The notes under the pieces: generated by a model | Databases searched by the model: none | Told to the model about the DNA's origin: nothing | Seen by the model: only the letters and a program-made list of their open reading frames with translations | Assembly: GCF_001292625.1 (NCBI RefSeq) | Contig: NZ_LAJH01000009.1 | Location: 620,001 to 684,000, forward strand | Source of the DNA: Shimia sp. SK013 | GTDB taxonomy: Bacteria; Pseudomonadota; Alphaproteobacteria; Rhodobacterales; Rhodobacteraceae | Reading direction: 5' to 3' | Length of the DNA: 64,000 nucleotides | Position numbers and translations under genes: made by a program | In this document: piece after piece, positions 46,382 through 54,227 of the stretch | How the letters are laid out: each line of letters opens with the position of its first letter | Numbering within the stretch: the stretch's first letter is position 1

Positions 46382-46768
46382 CTATGGCACATTCGCACCG
46401 CTCAATGGTGTGTCCTGACTGAAGGTATTAATCCAAGCTCCGTCACGGCATTCCCAAAGCGAACTGACAAGCATAACCTCCCAGATTTCCCGCCCCGCCC
46501 GAAGATAATCCGCACGGTAAATCAACAACCCCGAAACGCCGCTGGTCTGGCGCAATTGCACCTCACTCAATCGATAGCCCGCCACGGTGCTGCCTCTATC
46601 AAGCTGACCGACATGCGCGTCTTTGCCGGCAAACCCATCCGGATATACACCGATAAAATCGTCGGCCAACAAAGCGTCGTCTGCGCCACTGTCACCCGAC
46701 ACAAGCGCCTCCCACACACGTGTTTCGAGGTCCAACAAGCGGGTTTGCATAGATACCTGATCAGTCAT
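46382..46768 (-). CDS. DUF4440/SnoaL-like small protein
   Basis: A 128-residue NTF2-fold protein (LLDLETRVWEALVSGDSGADDALLADDFIGVYPDG), of the DUF4440 type. Members include steroid isomerase-like and polyketide cyclase-like proteins, but many have no known role. It lies 62 bases upstream of glnE on the same strand. Confidence 0.72.
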   Translation of the reverse strand: MTDQVSMQTRLLDLETRVWEALVSGDSGADDALLADDFIGVYPDGFAGKDAHVGQLDRGSTVAGYRLSEVQLRQTSGVSGLLIYRADYLRAGREIWEVMLVSSLWECRDGAWINTFSQDTPLSGANVP

Positions 46769-46942
46769 ATTTTCAAAATGTTACACCAATCCAGCCGACG
46801 CAAGAGAGCATATTTTGGGCAGAAACTCCGGCGCCAGCGGCACAAATGGACATCCAAAGTGCTGTGACCAGCGCGCTTTCTCTGGGTTTCCGCCTCAGAC
46901 AAACGTCTCATAAATAAATTTTTTCAAAGACTTAGCTCAAAA

Positions 46943-46961
46943 ATGTAAAAAACATTCACAT
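46943..46961. promoter_or_regulatory. 19-bp palindrome, distal copy
   Basis: ATGTAAA (46943-46949), AAACA, TTCACAT (46955-46961): one mismatch from the proximal copy at 47001-47019. The centres are 58 bases apart. Confidence 0.5.
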
Positions 46962-47000
46962 CGCCCCTTGCATTGCCACGGCAAAATGCCAATCTTGGAT

Positions 47001-47019
47001 ATGTAAACACGATTTACAT
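47001..47019. promoter_or_regulatory. 19-bp palindrome, proximal copy
   Basis: ATGTAAA (47001-47007), CACGA, TTTACAT (47013-47019), perfect arms, 30 bases upstream of the DUF2852 start. A possible promoter (TTGCCA, 17 bases, TGGATA) lies between the two copies with its -10 abutting this one, so a bound protein would block transcription. The regulator is unknown to me. Confidence 0.55.
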
Positions 47020-47049
47020 TAACCGTCACGCCAAACACCGGAGACTCAA

Positions 47050-47475
47050 ATGACACCTGCTGCAACCGCCCACCCAGCTAACACCCAGCACATGAGCTGG
47101 ATTGGCAAGTCTGAGGCCTGGCTCGACAGCAAAGGCAAAGGCGCGTGGATCGCTGCCATGGTCCTTGGCTTTGTCTTCTTCTGGCCCGTTGGACTGGCCC
47201 TTCTGTTTTACATGATCTGGAGCAAAGATATGTTCAAGAAAAGTCGTAGCCACGGCTGTGGCCGCTCGCGCCGCATGCACATGATGTCCACCTCGGGCAA
47301 CAGCGCCTTTGACAGCTACCGCGACGAAACCCTGCGTCGTCTTGAGGACGAACAGCGCAGCTTTGAGGACTTCCTCCAGCGTCTGCGCGAAGCCAAAGAC
47401 AAGGCCGAGTTCGACGACTTTATGGACGAGCGTGCCAAAGCCGCCGCTGATCCAAAAGAGACCGAAGACGCCTAA
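47050..47475 (+). CDS. DUF2852 membrane protein
   Basis: A 141-residue protein with one or two membrane helices (about residues 33-57, WIAAMVLGFVFFWPVGLALL) and a charged, helical C-terminal half (DETLRRLEDEQRSFEDFLQRL). Matches the DUF2852 family, common in alphaproteobacteria and of unknown function. It is preceded by two copies of a 19-base palindrome, so it appears to be tightly regulated. Confidence 0.85.
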   Translation: MTPAATAHPANTQHMSWIGKSEAWLDSKGKGAWIAAMVLGFVFFWPVGLALLFYMIWSKDMFKKSRSHGCGRSRRMHMMSTSGNSAFDSYRDETLRRLEDEQRSFEDFLQRLREAKDKAEFDDFMDERAKAAADPKETEDA

Positions 47476-47556
47476 GCCAGCCTTGGCTATAATCACCGGA
47501 GCGGCGGTTCTCGCCGTTCCCATTCTTTTGTTCGCAACGTCCCAAGAAAGAGACCC

Positions 47557-48006
47557 ATGTCGCATCGCAGCTTCACCCTGCCCGATCCTGAAATTCAGTC
47601 CGAATTTTATGCCGACGTTCCGCTCAAGCGGTTCCTCGCTTGGGTCGTGGACTCCCTTCTGGTGGTTTTGCTCTGCATTTTGGTCCTGCCGCTCACAGCG
47701 TTCACCGGCATCTTCTTTTTCGGCTTCCTGCTTTTGGTTGTGGGGTTTGCCTACAGGACGATCACTTTGGCCAATGGCTCGGCAACATTGGGGATGCGGC
47801 TTGTATCCATCGAAATGCGCCGCGCCGATGGTGACCGATTTGACCTTGGCACCGCGTTTTTGCACACCCTTGGCTTTCACCTGAGCTTTGCGTTTTTTGT
47901 CGTCCAGATCGTGTCGATTGTGCTGATGTTGACCACCAACCGTGCACAGGGTCTGACCGACCATGTCCTCGGCACGGTCGCCATCAACCGCGCGGCAAGA
48001 TCGTAA
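47557..48006 (+). CDS. RDD-family membrane protein
   Basis: A 149-residue protein with three membrane segments and the RDD signature residues (FLAWVVDSLLVV; ATLGMRLVSIEMRRADG). Function not established. It lies 81 bases after the DUF2852 gene and may share its transcript. Confidence 0.85.
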   Translation: MSHRSFTLPDPEIQSEFYADVPLKRFLAWVVDSLLVVLLCILVLPLTAFTGIFFFGFLLLVVGFAYRTITLANGSATLGMRLVSIEMRRADGDRFDLGTAFLHTLGFHLSFAFFVVQIVSIVLMLTTNRAQGLTDHVLGTVAINRAARS

Positions 48007-48113
48007 CCGACGCCGATATACAAGCTTGCGTTAACCACTGAGGTAGAATCCGGGGCTTGGCGCGCTCACAACCTATTGCTATCGTGGAAAGTGATCTTAT
48101 TTTCCGGAGCGCA

Positions 48114-48935
48114 ATGCGCCATACATTACCCTTAACGCCCCAGTTCTATGTGACGGCCCCGCAGCCCTGCCCTTATCTGGAAGGGCGCATGGAGCGAAAG
48201 CTGTTCACAGCCCTGCAAGGCGACAGCGCCGGCGCCCTCAATGATGCGCTCAGCCACCAAGGCTTCCGTCGCTCGCAAAATGTGCTCTACCGCCCGTCCT
48301 GCGCCGATTGCGCCGCCTGCCTTTCGGCGCGCATTGATGTGTCAAAGTTTTCGCCAAACAAAAGCCAGCGCCGCACCGCTCGCCGCAATGATGGCCTACA
48401 ACGTCGCGCTACCTCACCATGGGCCACGGAAGAACAATACGACCTCTTCCGCACCTATCTGGATCAGCGGCACTCCGATGGTGGCATGGCTGATATGGAT
48501 GTGTTCGAATTCGCCGCCATGATCGAGGAAACGCCGATCCGCTCCCGCGTGGTCGAATACACCGATTCCGAATCCCGTGACCTGATCGGCGTGTCGCTCA
48601 CCGATGTGTTGTCTGACGGTCTCAGCATGGTCTATTCGTTTTATGCGCCTGACCGAAAACAACAGTCGCTCGGCACTTACCTGATTCTGGACCACATCGA
48701 AATCGCCCGCGAGGCTGGGTTGCCCTACGTCTATCTTGGCTATTGGGTGCCAGGCAGCGACAAGATGCACTACAAGTCGCGCTTCGCCGGTCTTGAGGTC
48801 TTCTCAGAAGGCCACTGGCAACCGATTGGGGATCCGCAACGGTTTGCCGACAAACAACACCCGCTCAGCGCCGATCCAATCGCAGAACAAGTGGCCAATA
48901 TCCAGCTGCCCGACATTCTCGGACACCGCAAATAA
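48114..48935 (+). CDS. bpt: Leucyl-tRNA--protein transferase, Bpt type
   Basis: N-degron enzyme that adds leucine to proteins with amino-terminal Asp or Glu, marking them for ClpAP. The 273-residue product has the amino block [21 protein letters not shown] and the cysteine-rich PSCADCAAC segment, and PVYLGYW-like [17 protein letters not shown] near the end. The start at 48114 follows CCGGAG; a longer frame begins at 48057 without support. Confidence 0.93.
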   Translation: MRHTLPLTPQFYVTAPQPCPYLEGRMERKLFTALQGDSAGALNDALSHQGFRRSQNVLYRPSCADCAACLSARIDVSKFSPNKSQRRTARRNDGLQRRATSPWATEEQYDLFRTYLDQRHSDGGMADMDVFEFAAMIEETPIRSRVVEYTDSESRDLIGVSLTDVLSDGLSMVYSFYAPDRKQQSLGTYLILDHIEIAREAGLPYVYLGYWVPGSDKMHYKSRFAGLEVFSEGHWQPIGDPQRFADKQHPLSADPIAEQVANIQLPDILGHRK

Positions 48936-48967
48936 CACTGCCGATCGGCCCGAAAGGACCACACAGC

Positions 48968-49384
48968 ATGATTGCCTACGTCACCGTTGGTGCAGATGAC
49001 ATCGCGCTTGCGAAACGGTTTTATTCTGCGTTCCTGCCAGCGCTTGAGTACACTTTAGAAGAAGGCCCCGAAGGCCTCAGCTTTGCCCTGCCCGTGCCAA
49101 AGGGCCGGACGCCCTTTTTACCGGATTTTTACGTCAAACCGACCTTTGATGGCCATCCCGCATCGGCAGGAAACGGGTCCATGGTGGCCTTTGAAGCTCG
49201 CAACCAGAACCAGGTCCGCGACCTGCACGCAGCCGCCCTTGCCGCTGGTGGTACAAACGAAGGGCAGCCGGGGTTTCGCGACGCATACGGTCCACAGTTT
49301 TTTGTAGGATATCTTCGCGACCCTCAGGGCAACAAGATCGCCTTGTTCTCAAGTGATCCGACCGACCCTGCCCGCGACGAATAA
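48968..49384 (+). CDS. VOC/glyoxalase-fold protein
   Basis: A 138-residue protein of the vicinal-oxygen-chelate superfamily (ITVGADDIALAKRFYSAFL-like amino end; YLRDPQGNKIALF near the carboxyl end, with the usual glutamate site replaced by A). Likely a metal-dependent or metal-free lyase/binding protein of unknown substrate. It follows bpt by 32 bases. Confidence 0.82.
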   Translation: MIAYVTVGADDIALAKRFYSAFLPALEYTLEEGPEGLSFALPVPKGRTPFLPDFYVKPTFDGHPASAGNGSMVAFEARNQNQVRDLHAAALAAGGTNEGQPGFRDAYGPQFFVGYLRDPQGNKIALFSSDPTDPARDE

Positions 49385-49437
49385 CCCGACAAGCGCTTGT
49401 TCCTGCTGCCTTTGCACCACTCACAAAATTCACTTCA

Positions 49438-49466
49438 AAACGAAAACGGGGGCCCGAAGGCCCCCG
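49438..49466 (-). terminator. Intrinsic terminator after the TRAP operon
   Basis: CGGGGGCC (49447-49454), CGAA loop, GGCCCCCG (49459-49466). Leftward it ends in TTTTCGTTTTG. It closes the dctP-Q-M transcript and faces the glyoxalase-like gene. Confidence 0.85.
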
Positions 49467-49487
49467 CTCAAATCTCTGTTACGTCGA

Positions 49488-51842
49488 TCAGTTCCCGATC
49501 AAGGCCGGCAAAATCGTCACGATGGATGGGAAAAACCACAAGAGCCCCAACCCAGCGACCTGGATCAGCACAAAGGGAATGATGCCCTTATAGATGTGCC
49601 CGGTCGTGACCTCTTTTGGCGCCACCCCTCGCAAGTAGAAGAGCGCAAAGCCAAACGGCGGTGTCAGGAACGATGTCTGCAGGTTCACAGCGATCATGAT
49701 GGTAACCCACTTCGGATCAAACGTGCCGCCATAGATCACCGGCCCGACAATTGGGATCACGATGTAGATGATCTCTAGGAAGTCGAGCACGAAGCCGAGG
49801 AAGAACAACACCAACATCACAATCAGGAAGACCGTGAACTCGTTGTCAAACGACTTCAGGAACCCCTGAATATAGTGCTCTCCGCCAAAGCTGATGACCA
49901 CAAGGTTCAACAGCTGCGAGCCAATCAGAATGGTGAACACCATCGATGTGACCTTGGCCGTCTCCCGCACAATCGGCGTCAACACTTTGCCGCGCATCAA
50001 AACCCAGCAGCCGTAAAGGAAGCCGAACATCGCGAAAAGATAGGCAATCTTGGCCACACCAAAGGCAATCCAGTTCTCAACCGACACGTCTTGTTGGTTG
50101 ATCCGCAGATCAAAGTTCACGCCCACAAGGATCATGACGATGATCGCAAAAGTCGACCAGATCACGATACCGCCGGATTTGCCCTGATCATGCAGCTTGC
50201 GATAAGCCGCCAACAGGATCGCGCCACCTGCCCCAAGCGCCGCTGCCGGCGTCGGGTTGGTGATGCCGCCCAGAATGGACCCAAGAACAGCGATGATCAA
50301 AACCAGCGGTGGGAAGACCACGCGCAACAGCTCGTTACGCCCCAACAAGCCCGCCGCGTACCGCACACCGTAAAGTGTCATTGCCAACGGGATCGCCAGA
50401 TAGACCAGCGTAAAGCCCGGCGTTGCCACCGGCGACACCAGAACGATGTCCACAGCCATGGCCAACAGGATGCCTGCTCCACCAATCAACAACGGACGCG
50501 TATCCGCGCTTGGCGCTACCCCCCGTGCCGTGGTCAGAATCAGGGCCAGCAACAAGAACCCGATTGCAATGCCGGACCCAATCGGAGCAGCCGCTGCGAT
50601 TTTCTCGACACGACGCTCGGCGCGTTCTTCATCAGACAGCGCGCGCGCTTCCGTCACGCCACCCGCCTCATTGATCGCCGTTTGTTCAGCAACCGCCGTA
50701 TCCCACGCCAACTGACCATGCAGATCAATCATCGAGGCTTGGCACTCTTCACCAACGTTGGTGCGCAGGCTTGCGGTTTGACCCGCATCCGAGAAGCTGT
50801 CGACAGTCACATCCTGATCACCGATCACGTTGACTTGGCCAAGCAGGATCACACCGGCAATCAGACCAACAGGAACCGCAAGGAACCATGTCAGGCCTTC
50901 GCCGCGCGTCACAACTTCGCCTGTTGAGTCTCCAAATTCCACCGCCGGGGCTTCCTTCGGGTTCAACAGCGCATAGCCAAAGGCATAGAGACCATAGAGC
51001 ACCGCCAGCATGATGCCGGGGATCAGGGCCGCCTGGAACAATGTTCCAACAGACACAACCGCCGGTTCACCCAGGAACGTCAAAGCATCCGAACACCCGG
51101 CCACCTGTGCGCGGTTCTCCTGCGCAGCGGAGTACAAGTCCCCCGCCAGCGTGCCCAAAAGAACGATCACAATTGACGGCGGAATGATCTGCCCCAACGT
51201 TCCCGAGGCCGCTATCACACCGGTTGCCAGCTTCGGGTTATACCCGTGCTTCAGCATGGTGGGCAGCGACAACAGACCCATGGTCACAACAGTTGCACCC
51301 ACGATGCCGGTAGAGGCCGCAAGAAACGCGCCCACAACCACAACAGACACAGCCAGACCACCGGGAAGCGGGCCAAAGACCCGCGCCATTGTGGTCAACA
51401 GATCGTTCGCAATCTTGGAACGCTCCAGCGTGATGCCCATCAGAACAAACATCACAACCGCCAACAGCGTTTCGATCGACTGACCGGCCAGAACCCGTTC
51501 GTTCATACGGTTCACGATGAACGAAATGTTGCGGTCCATCGCGGTTTCCCAACCGCCCTTAAAGACCGGTTCTGCGATCCTCGGCAGATCCGGGTATCGG
51601 AATACCGAGATCGTGTCCGACTTGATGCCTTGGGCAATCAAATCCGCATACATGGTCGAGCTTGAATCAATCGCCTGGTGGATCAGGATGCCAGCGCTGT
51701 CCAGCGCGGCAATGATGCCAAACGAAATGACCCCGGCGCCGCCGATGGCGAACGCCACGGGAAAGCCCGACAAAATGCCTCCGAAGAGGCAGAGAAAGAC
51801 GATAATCAGGCCGACTTCGACCCCATCAAGTCCAAATAGCAT
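49488..51842 (-). CDS. dctM: TRAP transporter large membrane subunit (oversized DctM)
   Basis: The sodium-driven channel subunit of a TRAP importer. Family blocks are clear: LERSKIANDLL, GALFAAS-type GAFLAASTGIVGATVV, GQIIPPSIVIV, LGGITNPTPAAALGA, and the end block FLTPPFGFALFYLRGVAP. At 784 residues it is far longer than the usual 430-450. Extra material lies at about residues 50-115, 315-480 (with a soluble, acidic stretch and added helices) and 550-620. Such long forms occur in the subgroup tied to mannitol/chloroaromatic annotation. The start is at ATG 51842. Confidence 0.92.
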   Translation of the reverse strand: MLFGLDGVEVGLIIVFLCLFGGILSGFPVAFAIGGAGVISFGIIAALDSAGILIHQAIDSSSTMYADLIAQGIKSDTISVFRYPDLPRIAEPVFKGGWETAMDRNISFIVNRMNERVLAGQSIETLLAVVMFVLMGITLERSKIANDLLTTMARVFGPLPGGLAVSVVVVGAFLAASTGIVGATVVTMGLLSLPTMLKHGYNPKLATGVIAASGTLGQIIPPSIVIVLLGTLAGDLYSAAQENRAQVAGCSDALTFLGEPAVVSVGTLFQAALIPGIMLAVLYGLYAFGYALLNPKEAPAVEFGDSTGEVVTRGEGLTWFLAVPVGLIAGVILLGQVNVIGDQDVTVDSFSDAGQTASLRTNVGEECQASMIDLHGQLAWDTAVAEQTAINEAGGVTEARALSDEERAERRVEKIAAAAPIGSGIAIGFLLLALILTTARGVAPSADTRPLLIGGAGILLAMAVDIVLVSPVATPGFTLVYLAIPLAMTLYGVRYAAGLLGRNELLRVVFPPLVLIIAVLGSILGGITNPTPAAALGAGGAILLAAYRKLHDQGKSGGIVIWSTFAIIVMILVGVNFDLRINQQDVSVENWIAFGVAKIAYLFAMFGFLYGCWVLMRGKVLTPIVRETAKVTSMVFTILIGSQLLNLVVISFGGEHYIQGFLKSFDNEFTVFLIVMLVLFFLGFVLDFLEIIYIVIPIVGPVIYGGTFDPKWVTIMIAVNLQTSFLTPPFGFALFYLRGVAPKEVTTGHIYKGIIPFVLIQVAGLGLLWFFPSIVTILPALIGN

Positions 51843-51859
51843 AGTTTCTGCCCCTTAAA

Positions 51860-52783
51860 TTAGTGCGTGCCTTCATAGGCTTCTTCGCCTTCGCCCAACG
51901 AGTCGCGGTCAAGATATTTGCCCTCGCTTGCAGGCCCTTCTTTGCGCTCCAGATAAGAGCGATAGAAAAAGGCGATGGATTGCAGGAACACCATGCCCGC
52001 GAATGCCACCAGAAGTACTTTGAAGAGGAAATAGGCGTTAAATCCATTGGGAGAGAAACCGATGGTTTCAATGTTCCACTTCAGGATACGCGCTTTTTTC
52101 ATCAACAGCTCGATCTTGTCGGATGCGGATACTTTTGGTGTCACAAGGTGACGCCACAGGAAGTACCAGCCATACATCCACGTCACCACAGCCGCCGGCA
52201 TCATAAAGACCAGAGACCCGAACATGTCGACCACGCGCTTGGCGCGGAAGCTGATCGCGGAATATACAAGATCCACGCGCACGTGGCCGCCCTGTACAAA
52301 CGTGTACGTCGCACACAGGCTCACGATCATCGCGTTATAAAGCTTCAGCTCTTCCGCCCACCAGCTCACGTCTTTGGTCAGCCAATCGACACCAAAGATC
52401 AGACTGATCTCAGCGACGGTGAAAATCCGCTGCATGAAGATGATCATGATCTGCTGCAACACCATGAGCAAACCTGCCCAGGCAAAGAAGCGGCCAACTG
52501 TGTTGGCAATGCCTTCCAGCACCCGCACGCAGCCCCACATAAAGGAGTTGCGCCACAGGCCCACGGCCGTAATGATCAGGAAGGTCGTAAAGACCACGAA
52601 AAAGAATTCTGTCGAGCCACCGTAGTAAACAAAGCGCATCAGCGCCTGCTTGTCTTCAGTGGTCTCAAGACCGCCAATCCAGCTCAGCCATTGGCCCGGG
52701 TGCGTGATCGCATACCCTGTGTTGATAAAAGCCTGGCCGATGTTGGAAATGAACCAGACGAGTGCGTCCAGCATTGCCCCCAC
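51860..52783 (-). CDS. dctQ: TRAP transporter small membrane subunit (long DctQ)
   Basis: A 307-residue DctQ-type protein, longer than the usual 160-230. It has extra membrane segments at the amino end and a charged tail (YLERKEGPASEGKYLDRDSL). The central region FVQGGHVRVDLVYSAIS is the family hallmark. It lies 17 bases upstream of dctM and pairs in size with the oversized large subunit. Confidence 0.87.
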   Translation of the reverse strand: MGAMLDALVWFISNIGQAFINTGYAITHPGQWLSWIGGLETTEDKQALMRFVYYGGSTEFFFVVFTTFLIITAVGLWRNSFMWGCVRVLEGIANTVGRFFAWAGLLMVLQQIMIIFMQRIFTVAEISLIFGVDWLTKDVSWWAEELKLYNAMIVSLCATYTFVQGGHVRVDLVYSAISFRAKRVVDMFGSLVFMMPAAVVTWMYGWYFLWRHLVTPKVSASDKIELLMKKARILKWNIETIGFSPNGFNAYFLFKVLLVAFAGMVFLQSIAFFYRSYLERKEGPASEGKYLDRDSLGEGEEAYEGTH

Positions 52784-52846
52784 ATCCCCTATTTAGGTGT
52801 TTCCCGGAACCGCGTCGTTTGCCGCGCAGGTTCCCTTTTGGAAAAT

Positions 52847-52872
52847 GGCCCCCCGGAGCATTCCGGAGGGCC
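52847..52872 (-). terminator. Hairpin between dctP and dctQ
   Basis: GGCCCCCCGG (52847-52856), AGCATT, CCGGAGGGCC (52863-52872), one G-T pair when read leftward, followed by ATTTTCC. A weak terminator or stabilising hairpin here would give more binding protein than membrane subunits, a known pattern in binding-protein operons. Confidence 0.65.
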
Positions 52873-52896
52873 AAAGTATCTTATTCGCAGTGGGCC

Positions 52897-53979
52897 TTAG
52901 CCCATCACGCGGTCACGCTGGGCGCGGTAAACGCCTTCGGACTTAACCAACCAGCCGGAAGAGGCGCGCATGCTTTCCTCAACGGATGCACGGATCTTCG
53001 CGAACAGTTCGTCGTCCATGTAGCTGTCCATGGTCTCTTTTGCGGCACTGCCCATCGCGTCCCAAACGGTGTCAGGGAATTCCAGAGTTTTCACGCCACC
53101 GGCCTGAAGACGCTGCAGAGCTGCACCGTTGTTGTTCAGGAACTGAGCAAGGTTCCACTGGTGCGATTCAGCAGCAGCGGTCTCAATGATCTTCTGGTGT
53201 GCAGGTGACAGGCTGTTATAGACTTCGCGGTTGGTCGCGAGCGTCAGACCGGCACCTGGCTCGTGGAAACCAGCGGTGTAGTAGAACTTGGTGATTTCCT
53301 GGAAACCAGCTTTTTCATCAGCCCAAGGACCAATCCACTCAGTGCCGTCGATCGCACCGGATGCCAGCGCCTGATACACTTCCGAACCTGGAAGGTTCTG
53401 TACCGATGCGCCCATTTTACCCAGAGCCTGGCCACCCAGACCCGGCATACGGAACTTCAGACCTTGGAAATCTTCGGGGCCATTGATCTCTTTGGAGAAC
53501 CAGCCGCCCGCCTGTGCGCCGGTGTTACCCGCGAGGAAGGATTTCAGACCGAAGATTTCACCCAGCTCGTCATGCAGAGCGTGGCCTTCGCCGTGGTAGT
53601 ACCAGTTCACCAGTTCCTGAGCGGTCATGCCGAAAGGAACAGCTGTGAAATAGGCGTAACCTGGGTGCTGACCAGTGAAGTAGTAGTCAGCCGCGTGGTA
53701 CATGTCGGCCTGACCAGCGGTCACAGCGTCAAATACTTCGAACGCGCCAACCAGTTCGCCTGCCGCTTTGATCTCAACGGTCAGGTCGCCGCCGGACATC
53801 GCAGTGATGGTGTCTGCTGCGTGCTGCGCTGCGTCAAACACGCCAGCCAGACCGCGACCCCAAGACGTCACCATAGTCAAGGTGCGCTTGCCTTGTGCGT
53901 AAGCCGGAGCTGCCAGAGTGGTGGCCGCTGCGGCGGACCCGCCAAGTGCAGTAGTTTTCAAAAAAGAACGACGATCCAT
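52897..53979 (-). CDS. dctP: TRAP solute-binding protein, TakP/2-oxoacid type
   Basis: Periplasmic binding protein of 360 residues with a twin-arginine signal (DRRSFLK, cleavage near residue 28). It matches the TakP/lactate subgroup: R177 in LKFRMPG and E214-W215 in GTEWIGP, the positions I recall for TakP carboxylate and cation contacts. The substrate is therefore probably a 2-oxo acid or small monocarboxylate. It leads the leftward operon and is divergent from a sensor kinase. Confidence 0.9.
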   Translation of the reverse strand: MDRRSFLKTTALGGSAAAATTLAAPAYAQGKRTLTMVTSWGRGLAGVFDAAQHAADTITAMSGGDLTVEIKAAGELVGAFEVFDAVTAGQADMYHAADYYFTGQHPGYAYFTAVPFGMTAQELVNWYYHGEGHALHDELGEIFGLKSFLAGNTGAQAGGWFSKEINGPEDFQGLKFRMPGLGGQALGKMGASVQNLPGSEVYQALASGAIDGTEWIGPWADEKAGFQEITKFYYTAGFHEPGAGLTLATNREVYNSLSPAHQKIIETAAAESHQWNLAQFLNNNGAALQRLQAGGVKTLEFPDTVWDAMGSAAKETMDSYMDDELFAKIRASVEESMRASSGWLVKSEGVYRAQRDRVMG

Positions 53980-54090
53980 AAAAGTATTCCTCCCAGAATT
54001 GTTCAGCCCGCATCTCTCCCTCCAGAGAGTCCGAGCGGATCGTTTCAGTGCCCGAAGCCTAGCCCCCGCCCTCGCGGCATGGAATACCCA

Positions 54091-54101
54091 CTACCGCGTA
54101 G
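54091..54101. promoter_or_regulatory. CTAC-CGC-GTAG palindrome in the dctP upstream gap
   Basis: Perfect four-base arms, 112 bases upstream of dctP, in the gap divergent with the sensor kinase. LuxR-type regulators often bind short dyads of this kind, so it could be the site of the regulator encoded at 55658-56317. This is only a guess from placement. Confidence 0.3.
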
Positions 54102-54195
54102 AAAGCCCGAACCAAGGTAGAAAAACTGACCAATTGCATCAGTAAAAACGCGTAGTTAGCGCTCCCAACTCGGTCATTTGGTGATTCTGGCCTAT

Positions 54196-54224
54196 GATTC
54201 GTCGTAAATCTTACGTAACGAATC
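54196..54224 (+). promoter_or_regulatory. Nested palindrome at the sensor-kinase start
   Basis: Outer arms GATTCGT (54196-54202) and ACGAATC (54218-54224); inner arms CGTAA (54203-54207) and TTACG (54211-54215). It ends 3 bases before the ATG and takes the place where a Shine-Dalgarno sequence should be. It could be an operator or an RNA hairpin limiting kinase translation. Confidence 0.5.
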
Positions 54225-54227
54225 ACA

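Noticed and set aside
47001-47019. PpsR/CrtJ or Zur box reading of the DUF2852 palindrome
   Set aside because: Spacing does not fit TGT-N12-ACA, and the sequence lacks the Zur core. Kept as an unassigned dyad.
49875-50927. 350-codon plus-strand frame within dctM
   Set aside because: Antisense to the clear TRAP permease; composition rich in Gln, His and Arg and no start signal.
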